DNA of 64,000 nt from Thioalkalivibrio sp. ALJ3 (GCF_000377205.1 NZ_KB897909.1:1-64000), one strand, 5' to 3'. Counted from the stretch's first letter, positions 16,634 to 26,622 are shown. Numbers and translations: made by a program. The notes: generated from the sequence alone by a model not told the origin.

Positions 16634-17728
16634 ATGCACTCGCGCCCGTGCCACCCCTTCGGGATTTCGCTGACCGTCAGCCTGCTGGCCATCCTGGGCC
16701 TGTTGCTCCCGGGGATGGCCGCCGCGGACAAGCCGCGCATCGTCGCGACCATTCTACCGATTCACAGCATCGTCGCCGCCCTGGGCGAGGACGCCTTCGA
16801 CGTGGAACTGCTGGTCCCCGCCACCGCCTCGCCGCACGGATACTCCATGCGGCCATCCGAGGCGCGCCGTCTGCAGAACGCGGACATGGTGGTCTGGGTC
16901 GGCCCGGATCTCGAGACCTTTCTGGAGCGTCCGCTCCGCAGTGCCGGCAGCCGCGAGATTATCAGCCTGATGGACGACCTCGACCTGGACCTGAAGCCCA
17001 CGCGCGAAGGGGGCGTCTGGGAGCATCACCACGACCACGGGGACGATGATCACGGCCACGGCGACCATGACCACGATCACAATGGCCATGGCCACAGCCA
17101 CGACGACGGGCACCCCGACGACAATCACGGCCACAACGGCCATGGCCACAACCATGATCACGGCCACCACGACGAGGCCCATGGGCACGACCATGATCAC
17201 CATCACGGCGACTACGATGCCCATATCTGGCTTTCGCCCGCAGTGGTGCGCGCGATCACCGAGCAGCTCGCTGACAAGCTGATGCAATGGGATCCGGAAC
17301 GCGCCGAGACCGTGGAGGCCAACCGCGATGCCCTGCTCGAACACATCGACGATCTGGACGAACGCCTGGCGGAGCAGCTCAGGCCGGTGCGCGATCAGGC
17401 CTTTATCGTGTTCCACGACGCCTACCAGTACTTCGAGCAGCACTACGGCCTGAACGCCGCCGGTTCAATCAGCATCGACCCCTCGCGCAGCCCGGGGCCA
17501 CGACGCATCAGCGAGCTGCGCGAACGCGTCGCCGACGGCGACGTGGTCTGCCTGTTCACCGAGCCGCAATTCCGTCCGGCCCTGGCCGAAACCGTGGCCG
17601 AGGGCACCGATACACGACTTGGCGTGCTGGACCCGGTCGGTGCCGAGTTGGAACCCGGCCCGGATGCCTGGTTCGAGTTGATGCAGAACATGGCGGACGG
17701 CTTTGCCGACTGCCTGAGGAAGGAATAG
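16634..17728 (+). CDS. znuA: Zinc-binding periplasmic protein ZnuA with long His-rich loop
   Basis: 364 aa. The signal peptide runs to about residue 31 (AAADKPRIV). Zinc ligands expected by family comparison are H68 (ASPHGYS), H197 (DAHIWLSP) and H261 (VFHDAYQYF). Residues about 131-191 form a His/Asp/Gly-rich loop with more than 25 His, the known variable Zn-collecting loop of ZnuA, here longer than in E. coli. TGGAGA precedes the ATG. It captures periplasmic Zn2+ for ZnuBC and is transcribed divergently from them across the shared Zur box. Confidence 0.96.
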   Translation: MHSRPCHPFGISLTVSLLAILGLLLPGMAAADKPRIVATILPIHSIVAALGEDAFDVELLVPATASPHGYSMRPSEARRLQNADMVVWVGPDLETFLERPLRSAGSREIISLMDDLDLDLKPTREGGVWEHHHDHGDDDHGHGDHDHDHNGHGHSHDDGHPDDNHGHNGHGHNHDHGHHDEAHGHDHDHHHGDYDAHIWLSPAVVRAITEQLADKLMQWDPERAETVEANRDALLEHIDDLDERLAEQLRPVRDQAFIVFHDAYQYFEQHYGLNAAGSISIDPSRSPGPRRISELRERVADGDVVCLFTEPQFRPALAETVAEGTDTRLGVLDPVGAELEPGPDAWFELMQNMADGFADCLRKE

Positions 17729-17748
17729 CCCGCGGGACAAGCCAAGGC

Positions 17749-17775
17749 GGTGCGTTTCGCTGCACTCAACGCACC
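17749..17775 (+). repeat. REP palindrome, class B
   Basis: GGTGCGTTTCGC..ACTCAACGCACC followed by CTACG. It lies between the convergent znuA and GGDEF-remnant ends. Confidence 0.85.
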
Positions 17776-17802
17776 CTACGCGGTTGAGTTACGGCCGAGG
17801 GA

Positions 17803-18156
17803 TCATGAAGTCGCTTCCGGCAAAGCCGCTACCGCCACTCGGTTGCGGCCCTCGCCCTTGGCGCGATAAAGCGCCTCGTCGACCCGGCGCAGCAATCCGG
17901 TACGCGGCTCGCCCGGAGAAGAGGCCGCCACACCGAGGCTGATCGTAACCCGGCCGGCCCCCGGGAACTCATGCTGTGCCACCCGCGCCCGCATAAGCTT
18001 GAGTGTCTCGGCGGAATAACGGTAGAAGCCCGCTGCGGCAGGCTCGCCAAGCAACTGGGGTGCGGGTACTGATGGTAAAGGGCTGCTCGTAGACCTGGGC
18101 CGCGGAGTCACCCTAGGGTCGGCGCTGAGCAGTGACCTGGATTGATCGTCATGCAC
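17803..18156 (-). pseudogene. GGDEF domain remnant (C-terminal part of a diguanylate cyclase)
   Basis: Only the end of a GGDEF domain is recognisable: VTISLGVAASSPGE.. and VDEALYRAKGEGRNRV, equivalent to the last 60 or so residues of the intact domain in the gene upstream. The GG(D/E)EF loop and substrate-binding half are absent. The upstream 40 codons, opened by a GTG overlapping the stop of the intact cyclase gene, show no homology. It looks like a decayed or deletion-fused second cyclase copy and should have no cyclase activity. Confidence 0.75.
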
Positions 18157-20524
18157 TCAGTTGCACGACACGATTACGTCCGCCTTTCTTGGCTGCATAC
18201 ATGGCATCGTCCGCCCGTTTGATCCAGTCCTTGATGGGCTCGCCGAGCCGGTACTCTGAAACCCCCAGGCTGATCGTAATAGAGCCCACGCGCGGAAACG
18301 GCGTACCGGCAACCTGCTCGCGCAGCTGTTCCGCGACATGGTGGGCACGCTCGGCTTCGGTGCCCGGCAGCAGCACCACAAATTCTTCTCCGCCCCAGCG
18401 CCCCAGCGTATCGGTCTCGCGCAAGCGGGATGTCATGACCTGCACCAGTCTGTGCAGGACCTCATCGCCCACTTCATGGCCAAAGGTATCGTTAACGCGC
18501 TTGAAGTGGTCGATATCCAGCAACAGGAGCGAGCAGGGGTGTTCGTACCGCTGCGCGCGGCGTGCCTCCTGTTCCAGCAAAGTTTCGAAATAGCCTCGGT
18601 TGGCGGCGTCGGTCAGCGGATCGTAGAAGGCCTGGTGCTCAAGAGCCGCTTCCAGCTCTTTCTGCCGCGTGATGTCGTGGAACATGGCCACGTAGTACTC
18701 GACTTCGCCGCGATCATCGCGAATCGCCGTGATGATCTCGTGCAATGGAAAAATCTCGCCATCCTTGCGGCGATTCCAGATGTCGCCCTCCCAGTATCCG
18801 GTCTCCCGCACCGTACGGAACATTGCCTCGTAGAAATCGCGGTCCTGGCGCCCGGAATTCAGGATGCGCGGATTGGCCCCCACCGCCTCCTCCTCCGTAT
18901 AGCCGGTGAGCCTGGTGAACGTCGCATTCACCCGCTGGATCGTACCCGCGACATCGGTAATGAAAATGGCCTGACTGGTCTCGAAGGTCGCCGCCAGTAG
19001 ACGTTGCTCCTGTTCCAGGTGGTGCTGCTCGGTGATGTCCTGCACCGTGCCCACCATGCGCTCGGGCATGCCGCAGGGACCAAGCTCGACGGAACCGCGT
19101 TCGCGCACTACGCGCTCGGTTCCGTCCGGACGCACGATGCGGTGAGTAACATCGAACTGCTCCACCCCTGCCAGGGCCCGATCTACCGCCGCCTGGACAC
19201 TCTCTCGATCCTCCGGATGCACGGCCTGCATGAATGCCCCATGCGTACCCGCCCAGCGGGATCGGTCCATCCCGAAGATGCGATAGACCTCGTCGGACCA
19301 GCGAACCTCACGGTTCTGGAAATCGGAAACCCAGTTGCCGACATGCGCGATCCGCTGCGCCAGGGCCAACTCGCGTTCACTGCGCTGCAAGGCCCGCTCA
19401 ACACGAACCCGTTGGGTAATATCCAGAATCACGCCATGCCAGAGGACACTGCCATCTTCCAGCGATTCGGGACTCGCGTGGCCTTCCAGCCAGATCTCGC
19501 TCCGTCCGGGGCGCATCACGCGGTAGCGCTGCAACCATGGCTCCAGCGAACGCATCGATGCCTCGATGCTCGCACGGATGCGGTCGACATCTTCCGGATG
19601 GATCACCCGAAAAACAGCCTCGGCATCGCGCATCGCCTCCTCGGGCGCGATGCCGAAGATATCGGTCATACCCTCACTGGCATACGGGTAGCAGGCACGC
19701 CCGTCGGGATGCTGGCGGTACTGGTAGATCACGCCGGGCAGGTTGTGGGCGATCTTTTCCAGATGACGTTCGGTCTCGATCCGTGCGCCGACATCCTGGA
19801 ACGCACCCACCAGTTCGGTCACCGCGCCCGTTTCGTCACGAATGGCGGTGATCTGGTCCTCCAGCCACTGCCAGTGGCCATTGGGCATCCGCTGACGGTA
19901 GTTCAGCCGGCAGAAACCGCGCGCACCGTCGTCGAGCCATCGCCTCACCTGGCTGGCGCAACGGCTATAGTCCTCGGGCGAGAGATGGGTGCGTAACCAG
20001 TCGGCAGTCGAACTGATCTGCTCGGGGGTCCATCCGGTCACCGCGATCGAATTTCGGCTAAGCCAGGTCATGGTGCCCAGGTCATCGGGATCCATGGTGT
20101 AGATGACCGCCGGACTGGCGCGCAGCAGGGTGTCCATGCGCTGTTCGGTTCGCTTGCGCGCTTCGATGTCGGCAAACGCCCCCAGCAGGGCCTCCGGGCC
20201 GTCGGAAGTCGCGGGAATGCGGCTTATGCTGATCTCGACCCAGCGGGGTGCACCCGTGGCGTCAATCAGGCGAACCTCCACCCGACAATTGGGGCAGACC
20301 CCGTCGAGCAGGTCGCGACGCCACGCCTCGCAAGGCTCGACATCGTCGGGACACAGGCGATCGTGCAGCCACGCTCCTGCCAGATCCACCGGGTCGCACG
20401 CGAGCATTTCACCCAGGCGCGGGTTGGCGCGCAGGATGCGCCCCTCCGTGTCCATCTCCGCCAGTCCCACCGGCGCGTGTTCGAATAGCGCGGCGTACCC
20501 ATGGACGGCACAAATCTCCGTCAT
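18149..20524 (-). CDS. Multi-PAS diguanylate cyclase (GGDEF)
   Basis: 791 aa from the ATG at 20524. About five PAS/PAC repeats come first (roughly residues 8-110, 122-245, 255-370, 385-500 and 505-620), including the GYTEEEAVGANPRIL type. The GGDEF domain occupies about 630-790. The active loop is RWGGEEF (about residue 709), so it is catalytically competent, and RETD five residues before it is an inhibitory I-site. It makes c-di-GMP from GTP. There is no transmembrane segment, so it is a cytosolic sensor of light, redox or a ligand; the signal is unknown. No EAL domain. A GGDEF remnant overlaps its stop. Confidence 0.93.
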   Translation of the reverse strand: MTEICAVHGYAALFEHAPVGLAEMDTEGRILRANPRLGEMLACDPVDLAGAWLHDRLCPDDVEPCEAWRRDLLDGVCPNCRVEVRLIDATGAPRWVEISISRIPATSDGPEALLGAFADIEARKRTEQRMDTLLRASPAVIYTMDPDDLGTMTWLSRNSIAVTGWTPEQISSTADWLRTHLSPEDYSRCASQVRRWLDDGARGFCRLNYRQRMPNGHWQWLEDQITAIRDETGAVTELVGAFQDVGARIETERHLEKIAHNLPGVIYQYRQHPDGRACYPYASEGMTDIFGIAPEEAMRDAEAVFRVIHPEDVDRIRASIEASMRSLEPWLQRYRVMRPGRSEIWLEGHASPESLEDGSVLWHGVILDITQRVRVERALQRSERELALAQRIAHVGNWVSDFQNREVRWSDEVYRIFGMDRSRWAGTHGAFMQAVHPEDRESVQAAVDRALAGVEQFDVTHRIVRPDGTERVVRERGSVELGPCGMPERMVGTVQDITEQHHLEQEQRLLAATFETSQAIFITDVAGTIQRVNATFTRLTGYTEEEAVGANPRILNSGRQDRDFYEAMFRTVRETGYWEGDIWNRRKDGEIFPLHEIITAIRDDRGEVEYYVAMFHDITRQKELEAALEHQAFYDPLTDAANRGYFETLLEQEARRAQRYEHPCSLLLLDIDHFKRVNDTFGHEVGDEVLHRLVQVMTSRLRETDTLGRWGGEEFVVLLPGTEAERAHHVAEQLREQVAGTPFPRVGSITISLGVSEYRLGEPIKDWIKRADDAMYAAKKGGRNRVVQLSA

Positions 20525-20684
20525 TCCTCGTCCTTGCCCGCCACGAAAAGACCTGCTGGCCCTTCCACCCCCCTGCCGGGAGACCCCACGGACGTGGTAA
20601 TGGATTTCGATATCCAGTCTAAAACTTACCACAAAACTTGGGATTATTTCGCGCCCTCGTCAAGAAAAGGACCCGACAAGACAC

Positions 20685-20713
20685 AAAAAAAAGCCCCCGA
20701 GACCGGGGGCTTG
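20685..20713 (-). terminator. Rho-independent terminator of the gcv operon
   Basis: On the minus strand AAGCCCCCGG, TCT loop region, CGGGGGCTT, then eight T. It lies 32 bases past the gcvPB stop. Confidence 0.93.
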
Positions 20714-20744
20714 TACCAAATGGCCAACTGTACAGGGGCGGGTG

Positions 20745-22256
20745 CTAGCCGCTGGTTCCGGTACGCGGGGCAGGCTCGCCATCCTGAGCGCCCGGTTCAA
20801 GGTAGACCACGTCGAGCGCCTTCGCGGCAGCGACCTCGTTGAAGCGGCGGTTCGGCAGGTTGTGCGGCGAGGCCTTGATCGTGTCGATATCGCGACCGGC
20901 CTCTTCCAGGATCGCGGCCATCGCCTCGACAAACCCGTCCAGCGTCTCCTTCGACTCGGTCTCGGTCGGTTCGACCAGCAGGCACTCCGGCACCAGCAGC
21001 GGGAAATAGGTCGTCGGCGCATGGTAGCCGTGGTCGAGCAGACGCTTGGCGACATCACCCGCGGTCAGCCCCAGCTCCTTCGCCTGCTTCTTCAGCGTGA
21101 CGATGAACTCGTGGGTCGCGCGGCGCTCGGGATAGGCCAGGTCGAAGCCGGCACTCTCCAGCTCGCGCGCCAGGTAGTTGGCGTTCAGCGTGGCGAACTC
21201 GGACACGCGTTGCATGCCCTCGCGGCCCAGCATGCGCATGTAGACATAGGCGCGCAGCAGCACGCCGGCGTTGCCGGCAAATGCAGACAGGCGGCCGATG
21301 GTCTCCGGATAGTCCGTCTCGGTGGCGAAGCGGTACCCATCTTCACCGTTCTCGACCACGTGCGGCACCGGCAGGTACGGCAGCAGGCGCTCGCCGACCC
21401 CGACCGCACCGGACCCCGGGCCACCCCCGCCATGCGGCGTGGAGAAGGTCTTGTGCAGGTTCATGTGGATCACGTCGAAGCCCATGTCGCCGGGACGCAC
21501 CTTGCCGAGGATCGCGTTCAGGTTGGCGCCGTCGTAGTACAGCAGGCCGCCGGCGTCGTGGACGATCTTCGCGATCTCGGAGATGCGGCGCTCGAACACG
21601 CCCACGGTGGACGGGTTGGTCAGCATAATCCCGGCGGTCTGCGGGCCCACGGCCTCCTTCAAGGCCTCAAGGTTCACGTCGCCGCTCGCGTCGGTGGGGA
21701 TCTCGCGTACCTCGTAGCCGCACATGATCGCGGTGGCCGGATTGGTGCCGTGCGCGGCATCCGGGACGATGATCTCGCGGCGTTCGCTGTCGCCGCGCGC
21801 ATCGTGGTAGGCACGGATCATCGCCACACCGGTGTACTCGCCCTGCGCACCGGCCATCGGCGCCAGCGACACGGCCTTCATGCCGGTCACGTCCTTCAGC
21901 ATCTCCTGCAGCTCGAACATCGTGTGCAGGAAGCCCTGGCTGTGGCTGGCCGGGGCATGCGGGTGCCGGTTCAGGAAGCCGGGCAGCATGGCCAGGCTGT
22001 TACAGGCGCGCGGGTTGTATTTCATCGTGCACGAGCCCAGCGGGTAGAACTCGGTATCGATGGAGAAGTTCTTCTGCGACAACCGCGTGTAGTGACGCAC
22101 CACATCCAGCTCCGAGGCCGCAGGCAGGCCGGGGGCCGATTTGCGCTGCAGGTTCGCGGGGATGGCGGTCGTGGCATGCGCGCGCGGCGCCTGGGCCACG
22201 GCCGAGCGACCGGCACGCGAACGTTCGAAGATCAGATGGTTTTCCGTGGTGTTCAT
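20745..22256 (-). CDS. gcvPB: Glycine dehydrogenase (decarboxylating) subunit 2
   Basis: 503 aa from the ATG at 22256. This is the PLP-binding half of the split P-protein: the Schiff-base Lys is in [16 protein letters not shown] (about residue 270), and the Gly-rich run is characteristic. With GcvPA it decarboxylates glycine and passes the aminomethyl group to lipoyl-GcvH. It is the last gene of the gcv operon, separated from gcvPA by tpx, and followed by a strong terminator. The frame is open 20 codons upstream, but the [11 protein letters not shown] start fits the family. Confidence 0.96.
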   Translation of the reverse strand: MNTTENHLIFERSRAGRSAVAQAPRAHATTAIPANLQRKSAPGLPAASELDVVRHYTRLSQKNFSIDTEFYPLGSCTMKYNPRACNSLAMLPGFLNRHPHAPASHSQGFLHTMFELQEMLKDVTGMKAVSLAPMAGAQGEYTGVAMIRAYHDARGDSERREIIVPDAAHGTNPATAIMCGYEVREIPTDASGDVNLEALKEAVGPQTAGIMLTNPSTVGVFERRISEIAKIVHDAGGLLYYDGANLNAILGKVRPGDMGFDVIHMNLHKTFSTPHGGGGPGSGAVGVGERLLPYLPVPHVVENGEDGYRFATETDYPETIGRLSAFAGNAGVLLRAYVYMRMLGREGMQRVSEFATLNANYLARELESAGFDLAYPERRATHEFIVTLKKQAKELGLTAGDVAKRLLDHGYHAPTTYFPLLVPECLLVEPTETESKETLDGFVEAMAAILEEAGRDIDTIKASPHNLPNRRFNEVAAAKALDVVYLEPGAQDGEPAPRTGTSG

Positions 22257-22327
22257 AGCGGTTTCTCGCTTCAGGAATTCGTTGAAGGCGGCCGGGCCCG
22301 AAAGTCCGGCCGCCAATGGCCCGTGAT

Positions 22328-22855
22328 TTATTGCGTCGGGCTCAGATCGGCCCGGTCATCCAGACCCTTGAAGATGGCGTCATAGTCCGGCTCCTCGCCG
22401 ATCTCGGAGACAAGCTCCGCGTGCATCACCAGATTGTCGGTGTCCAGCAGCACGACGCCGCGGGCGGTGATGCCCTCAAGCGGGCCGTCCTGGATCAGCA
22501 CGCCGTAGTCCTTGGCGAAGTTGCGATCGCGCATCATCGACAGCACGGTCACGCGCTCGAGGTTCTCGGCGGCACAGAAGCGGCCCATCGCGAACGGCAG
22601 GTCGGCGGAGACCACCAGGATCTCCAGATCCGGGCGCTGCTTGACCATATCCTCGAACTTCTTGGTGGACTCGGCACAGACCGGGGTGTCCAGGCTCGGG
22701 ACGATCGAGATCAGCTTGCGCTTGTCGCCAAAGTTGGCGAGCGAGACGTCCTCGAGGTCCTTGGTCGTGAGCTTGAAATCCGGGGCCGGCGAGCCGACGT
22801 GCGGCAGGTCGCCGTTGGTATGGATCGGATTACCCTTCAGTTTGACTTCGGCCAT
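22328..22855 (-). CDS. tpx: Thiol peroxidase Tpx (atypical 2-Cys peroxiredoxin)
   Basis: 175 aa (E. coli Tpx has 168). Peroxidatic Cys60 is in [12 protein letters not shown] and resolving Cys94 in GRFCAAENL, the exact Tpx pattern. It reduces lipid and small peroxides using thioredoxin. It sits inside the glycine-cleavage operon, 50 bases after gcvPA and 71 before gcvPB, all on the same strand with no terminator between, so it should be expressed from the glycine-riboswitch transcript unless it has its own promoter. Confidence 0.96.
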   Translation of the reverse strand: MAEVKLKGNPIHTNGDLPHVGSPAPDFKLTTKDLEDVSLANFGDKRKLISIVPSLDTPVCAESTKKFEDMVKQRPDLEILVVSADLPFAMGRFCAAENLERVTVLSMMRDRNFAKDYGVLIQDGPLEGITARGVVLLDTDNLVMHAELVSEIGEEPDYDAIFKGLDDRADLSPTQ

Positions 22856-22905
22856 GGCGTGCCTCCTCAGGCTTGTGGTGTATGGCGCGTCGGGTGCAAC
22901 CCGCG

Positions 22906-24264
22906 TCAGGCGGCCTTCGCCTGCTCGCAGGTCGTCACATACTGCTCAAGATCGGCATCCGTCTTGGTCTCGGTCGCGCAGGCCAGCACGCAGCCGTCGA
23001 GCTGGGCGTAGTCGCGGCCGAGTTGGTAACCGGCCAGCACACCGGCATCGGCCATCGCCTGCACGCGACTCGCGGCGTCCCCGCCGAAGTCCAGCGCGAC
23101 TTCGTGGAAGTACTCGCCGGTAAAGCGCGGCTTGATGCCCTTGGCCGCGAGCTTCTCCACCAGCGCGTGGGTGTTGGCGTAGCAGGCCTCGGCCACGCGG
23201 GTCAGGCCCTCGTCACCCAGCATGGACATGTGGATGGTCGCGGCGGTGACCACCAGGCCCTGGTTGGTGCAGATGTTCGAGGTCGCCTTGGAGCGGCGGA
23301 TGTGCTGCTCGCGCGCCTGCAGTGTCAGCACGTAGCCCGGTTTGCCGTCGGCATCCTCGGCACGGCCGACGATGCGCCCCGGCATCTGCCGAATGTGCTT
23401 CTTCCGCGTGGTCATGAAGCCGAAGTACGGCCCGCCGGAGGACAGCGGGGCTCCCAGCGGCTGGCCCTCGCCCACCACGATATCGACACCGTTGCTGCCC
23501 CACTCGCCCGGCGGCTTCAGCAGGGCCAGCGAGACCGGGTTGACCACGGCGATCACCGGGATTTCGCGCTGCTCGGCCCAGCCGGTGAGTGCGTCGACAT
23601 CTTCCAGGATCCCGAAGAAGTTCGGCTGGCTGATGATCATCGCGGTGACGTCGTCGTCCGCGAACGGCGCCAGCGCCTCGACCGGCGTCTGGCCGGAGGT
23701 CTCGTCGAACGGGATCTCGACCAGTTCGATGCCCTGGTTGCCGATCAGGGTGTGGATCACGCGGCGATAATCCGGGTGCAGCGCGCCCGGGACCAGCACC
23801 TTCTTGCTCTTCGAGCGGCGGTTCACGCGCACGGCCATCAGCACGGCTTCGGCCAGCGCGGAGGCGCCGTCATACAGCGAGGCGTTGGAGGCCTCCATGC
23901 CGGTCAGACGGCTGATCATCGTCTGGTATTCGTAGATCAGCTGCAGCGTGCCCTGGCTGGCCTCCGCCTGGTACGGCGTGTAGGCGCTGTAGAACTCGCC
24001 ACGCGTGGCGATCTGCCACACGGCCGCCGGGATATGGTGCTCGTAGGCCCCGGCGCCGATGAAATTGGACGCCATGCCGTCCCGCGCCGCACGCTCCTGC
24101 ATCAGGCGCGAGATCGCCATCTCGTTCAGGCCCTCGGGGACCTTCTCGAGCGCCGGTGCGCGCAGTTCTTTCGGGATCTCGTCGAACAGATCCTCGATGG
24201 AATCGGCGCCGATGCGGTCGAGCATCGCGCGGATGTCTTCTTCGGTATGCGGGATAAAGGGCAT
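22906..24264 (-). CDS. gcvPA: Glycine dehydrogenase (decarboxylating) subunit 1
   Basis: 452 aa, the N-terminal half of the split P-protein ([15 protein letters not shown] start, [18 protein letters not shown], and [10 protein letters not shown] typical of the family). It lacks the PLP lysine, which is in GcvPB. It follows gcvH by 119 bases in the operon. The split alpha2beta2 form is the one found in many bacteria without a fused GcvP. Confidence 0.96.
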   Translation of the reverse strand: MPFIPHTEEDIRAMLDRIGADSIEDLFDEIPKELRAPALEKVPEGLNEMAISRLMQERAARDGMASNFIGAGAYEHHIPAAVWQIATRGEFYSAYTPYQAEASQGTLQLIYEYQTMISRLTGMEASNASLYDGASALAEAVLMAVRVNRRSKSKKVLVPGALHPDYRRVIHTLIGNQGIELVEIPFDETSGQTPVEALAPFADDDVTAMIISQPNFFGILEDVDALTGWAEQREIPVIAVVNPVSLALLKPPGEWGSNGVDIVVGEGQPLGAPLSSGGPYFGFMTTRKKHIRQMPGRIVGRAEDADGKPGYVLTLQAREQHIRRSKATSNICTNQGLVVTAATIHMSMLGDEGLTRVAEACYANTHALVEKLAAKGIKPRFTGEYFHEVALDFGGDAASRVQAMADAGVLAGYQLGRDYAQLDGCVLACATETKTDADLEQYVTTCEQAKAA

Positions 24265-24383
24265 GTCGTACTCGCTTTCGCTACTGCGAAGTTCGGATCG
24301 GGCCCCGGGCCGGATGCCCGGGGCGCCTTCTCGCTCCTGCCAGGTCGGCTTCCGTCAGGAACCGCCCCGTGGGGAACGTCGAA

Positions 24384-24776
24384 TCAGGACTCGGCCTCGA
24401 CGTGCGCGGCGTAGGCGTCGGCGTCCATCAGGGCGTCGAGCTGGCTCGCGTCGGAGGGCTTCATCTTGAACAGCCAGCCCTCGTCAAACGGGGACTCGTT
24501 AACCTTCTCGGGGCTGTCGGCCAGTTCTTCGTTGGCCTCGGTCACCTCGCCGGACAGCGGGGCATACACGTCCGAGGCGGCCTTGACCGACTCCACCGTC
24601 GCGCAGGCGGAACCGGCCTCGACCGAGGCGCCCGCCTCCGGGGCCTCCACGAACACCAGATCGCCCAGCAGTTCCTGCGCGTGATCGGTAATGCCGATGG
24701 TCACGCTGCCGTCGGCCTCCTGGCGCACCCACTCGTGGCTCTTGGTGTACTTCAGATCCTTCGGTGCTTCGCTCAT
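24384..24776 (-). CDS. gcvH: Glycine cleavage system H protein
   Basis: 130 aa from the ATG at 24776, preceded by GAAAGGAAG. Lys65 in [14 protein letters not shown] is the lipoylation site, and SHEWVR near the N-terminus is conserved. It carries the aminomethyl group between P- and T-proteins and is reoxidised by L-protein (not in the window). It lies 74 bases after gcvT. Confidence 0.97.
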   Translation of the reverse strand: MSEAPKDLKYTKSHEWVRQEADGSVTIGITDHAQELLGDLVFVEAPEAGASVEAGSACATVESVKAASDVYAPLSGEVTEANEELADSPEKVNESPFDEGWLFKMKPSDASQLDALMDADAYAAHVEAES

Positions 24777-24850
24777 GACGTCTTCCTTTCTCGTTTGGAT
24801 CCCGCCTGCGCAGTGTAGTCTGTGGCAGGCGGCATGAGGCAATAAAATCG

Positions 24851-25948
24851 CTAGCGATTCAGTTCGATCTGCGGCTCGCCGTTGCGCACGAACACGGGCT
24901 TGACCACCCGCACCGGCAGCATGCGCCCGCGGATGTCGGCCTGCAGCTCCTCGGCGTCCACCGCGGCCGGGATGCGCGCGAACGCAACCGACACGCCCAA
25001 GCTCGGCGAGAAGCTGCCGGAGGTCACCACGCCGTCGCCGGCCGGGGTCTCGATCCGAGTGCCGCCACGCAGCACGCCGCGGCCTTCGAGCACCAGCCCG
25101 ACCATGCGCTCCGGCACGCCCTCGGCCTTCCACTGCTCGATGGCCTTGCGGCCGATGAAGTCGCGTTCGGCGTCCTTCAGGGCGATGGTCCAGCCGAGGT
25201 TCGCGGTCAGCGGATTGGTCCGGTCGTCCATGTCCGTGCCGTAGAGATTCATGCCGGCCTCCAGGCGCAGCGTGTCCCGCGCGCCCAGGCCGATCGGGTT
25301 CACGCCGGCGTCCTTCAGCTGTTCCCAGAAGCCGTCGGCCTGCTCCGCCGGCAGCATCACCTCGAAGCCGTCCTCGCCGGTGTAGCCGGTTCGGGCGACA
25401 AACCAGAAATCGTTCCAGACGGCGGAGAAGGGCTTGAGATCGTCGGCCTTGCGCAGGTCTTCCGGCAGCAGCGGCAGCGTCTTCTGCACGGCCTGCGGGC
25501 CCTGGATCGCGATCAGCGCGAACTCCGGGCGCGGCTCGACGTTCACCTCGAAGTCCTTCGCCACCTGCTGCATGTGGGCGATATCACCCTCGGCGGTCGC
25601 GGCGTTGACCACGGCGCGGTAGCTGTCGCCCCCGGTCCAGTAGATGATCAGGTCGTCGATTACGCCACCGGCCTCGTTCAGCATGCAGCTGTACAGGGCG
25701 CGGCCCTCGGTCTTCAGCTTGGCGACGTCATTGGCCAACAGGTAGCGCAGGAAGGCCTGCGCCTGCGGGCCGTGGATGTCGACGACCTGCATGTGCGAGA
25801 CATCGAACATGCCGGCCCCGGCGCGCACCATCTTGTGCTCCTCCATCTGGGAGCCGTAGTGCAACGGCATCTCCCAGCCGGCGAAATCGACCAGCTTGGC
25901 CCCGGCGCGCTGGTGCGCGGCGTGAAGCGGCGTTTTCTTCAGACTCAT
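24851..25948 (-). CDS. gcvT: Glycine cleavage system aminomethyltransferase (T protein)
   Basis: 365 aa, full length. It has [17 protein letters not shown] at the N-terminus and [17 protein letters not shown] and [18 protein letters not shown], which form the folate-binding core. It transfers the methylene unit from aminomethyl-lipoyl-H to tetrahydrofolate, releasing ammonia. It is the first gene of the operon after the riboswitch. Its ATG lies about 245 bases downstream of the riboswitch terminator, behind a chain of hairpins. Confidence 0.97.
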   Translation of the reverse strand: MSLKKTPLHAAHQRAGAKLVDFAGWEMPLHYGSQMEEHKMVRAGAGMFDVSHMQVVDIHGPQAQAFLRYLLANDVAKLKTEGRALYSCMLNEAGGVIDDLIIYWTGGDSYRAVVNAATAEGDIAHMQQVAKDFEVNVEPRPEFALIAIQGPQAVQKTLPLLPEDLRKADDLKPFSAVWNDFWFVARTGYTGEDGFEVMLPAEQADGFWEQLKDAGVNPIGLGARDTLRLEAGMNLYGTDMDDRTNPLTANLGWTIALKDAERDFIGRKAIEQWKAEGVPERMVGLVLEGRGVLRGGTRIETPAGDGVVTSGSFSPSLGVSVAFARIPAAVDAEELQADIRGRMLPVRVVKPVFVRNGEPQIELNR

Positions 25949-25977
25949 CTTTTGTCGCCTTGCGTCTTTTGTGAGGC

Positions 25978-26153
25978 GCTGAACAAAGCCATCCTGGCTT
26001 TCTCAGCGCACGCGGCGCTACAAACGCGGTTTGCAGCTTGCTTCGGAACCAACCCCTACGGTGTCGGTTCCGGCGGCACGTCCCTGTTTGCCGCCGGTAA
26101 ACGCCGATCAATCGGCGTTTACCCAGTTCGTGAGACGGGTCGGCTGCCGACCC
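25978..26153 (-). repeat. Chain of six inverted repeats in the gcvT leader
   Basis: In transcript order: 26153-26137 (GGGTCGG/CCGACCC), 26122-26097 (GTAAACGCCGAT/ATCGGCGTTTAC, perfect, 2-base loop), 26097-26070 (CCGGCGGCA/TGCCGCCGG), 26072-26044 (CGGAACC/GGTTCCG, overlapping the previous one by three bases), 26037-26017 (GCTGCAAAC/GTTTGTAGC) and 26007-25978 (GCTGA..AAAGCCA/TGGCTTT..TCAGC). There is no reading frame of interest. They lie between the riboswitch terminator and the gcvT ATG. Confidence 0.8.
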
Positions 26154-26194
26154 GACGCGGCCCCTGCCATACACGCGGCGCGTACGCGGGGCAT

Positions 26195-26235
26195 AAAAAA
26201 AGGGCGGCCAGCAGGGTCTACCTGCCAGCCGCCCC
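26195..26235 (-). terminator. Riboswitch-linked Rho-independent terminator
   Basis: On the minus strand GGGGCGGCTGGCAGG, loop TAGA, CCTGCTGGCCGCCC, then seven T. It directly follows the second glycine aptamer, so read-through is likely glycine-dependent (an ON switch). Confidence 0.9.
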
Positions 26236-26448
26236 TCTGTCCTGAAACCTGAGAGTTTGCGCCGTGCCAGCGATTACTCGCTGCAGGGCCGCCCCCTTCG
26301 GTGGGCCGTCGCCGGCCGCTCTCCAGAGTGTGTCTCCTGCACCGTTCCGGTCCGGTAGCCTGAGCGATTCCGGGCGGATGTTGCGCCTTCGGCGTCTGCC
26401 AATCGATCGCGATCGCAGATCTCTTCCAGAACGGTGTGCGGGCATTGT
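26236..26448 (-). promoter_or_regulatory. Tandem glycine riboswitch (gcvT element)
   Basis: Two aptamers in tandem on the minus strand. The first (about 26448-26340) contains CTGGAAGAG, GCCGAAGGCGCAAC and CGCTCAGGC. The second (about 26339-26236) contains CTGGAGAGC, ACCGAAGGGG and AAACTCTCAGGTTTCAGGAC. These are the conserved blocks of the glycine riboswitch (the Rfam Glycine family) and stand directly upstream of a terminator and the gcvT operon. Glycine binding should favour transcription of gcvT-gcvH-gcvPA-tpx-gcvPB. Confidence 0.93.
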
Positions 26449-26470
26449 CGGGCACCCGCAGACGAAACTA

Positions 26471-26476
26471 ATTGTA
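26471..26476 (-). promoter_or_regulatory. Candidate -10 element for the gcv transcript
   Basis: TACAAT on the minus strand, about 20 bases before the first aptamer. The expected -35 region is poor (TTCGCG at 17 bases), so the promoter call is tentative. Confidence 0.4.
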
Positions 26477-26622
26477 CACCCAAATACCTCCTTCGCGAAA
26501 GCCCAGACGGGTGGCGGCGACTTTTCGGCGCCGGGCTTGCGGCCCCATCTCACCCCCAGCCGAACCTAAGGGGCGCTGCCACTACACGCCTCGCAAGGAC
26601 AGCGTCGGAACCCGCGCCGGCG

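Noticed and set aside
17046-17282. Thr/Met-rich plus-strand frame in the znuA His loop, and the matching Val/Met-rich minus frame
   Set aside because: Both are out-of-frame readings of the repetitive His/Asp codons of znuA.
26108-26455. Minus-strand frame through the glycine riboswitch
   Set aside because: Sequence conservation there is explained by the aptamers and terminator.
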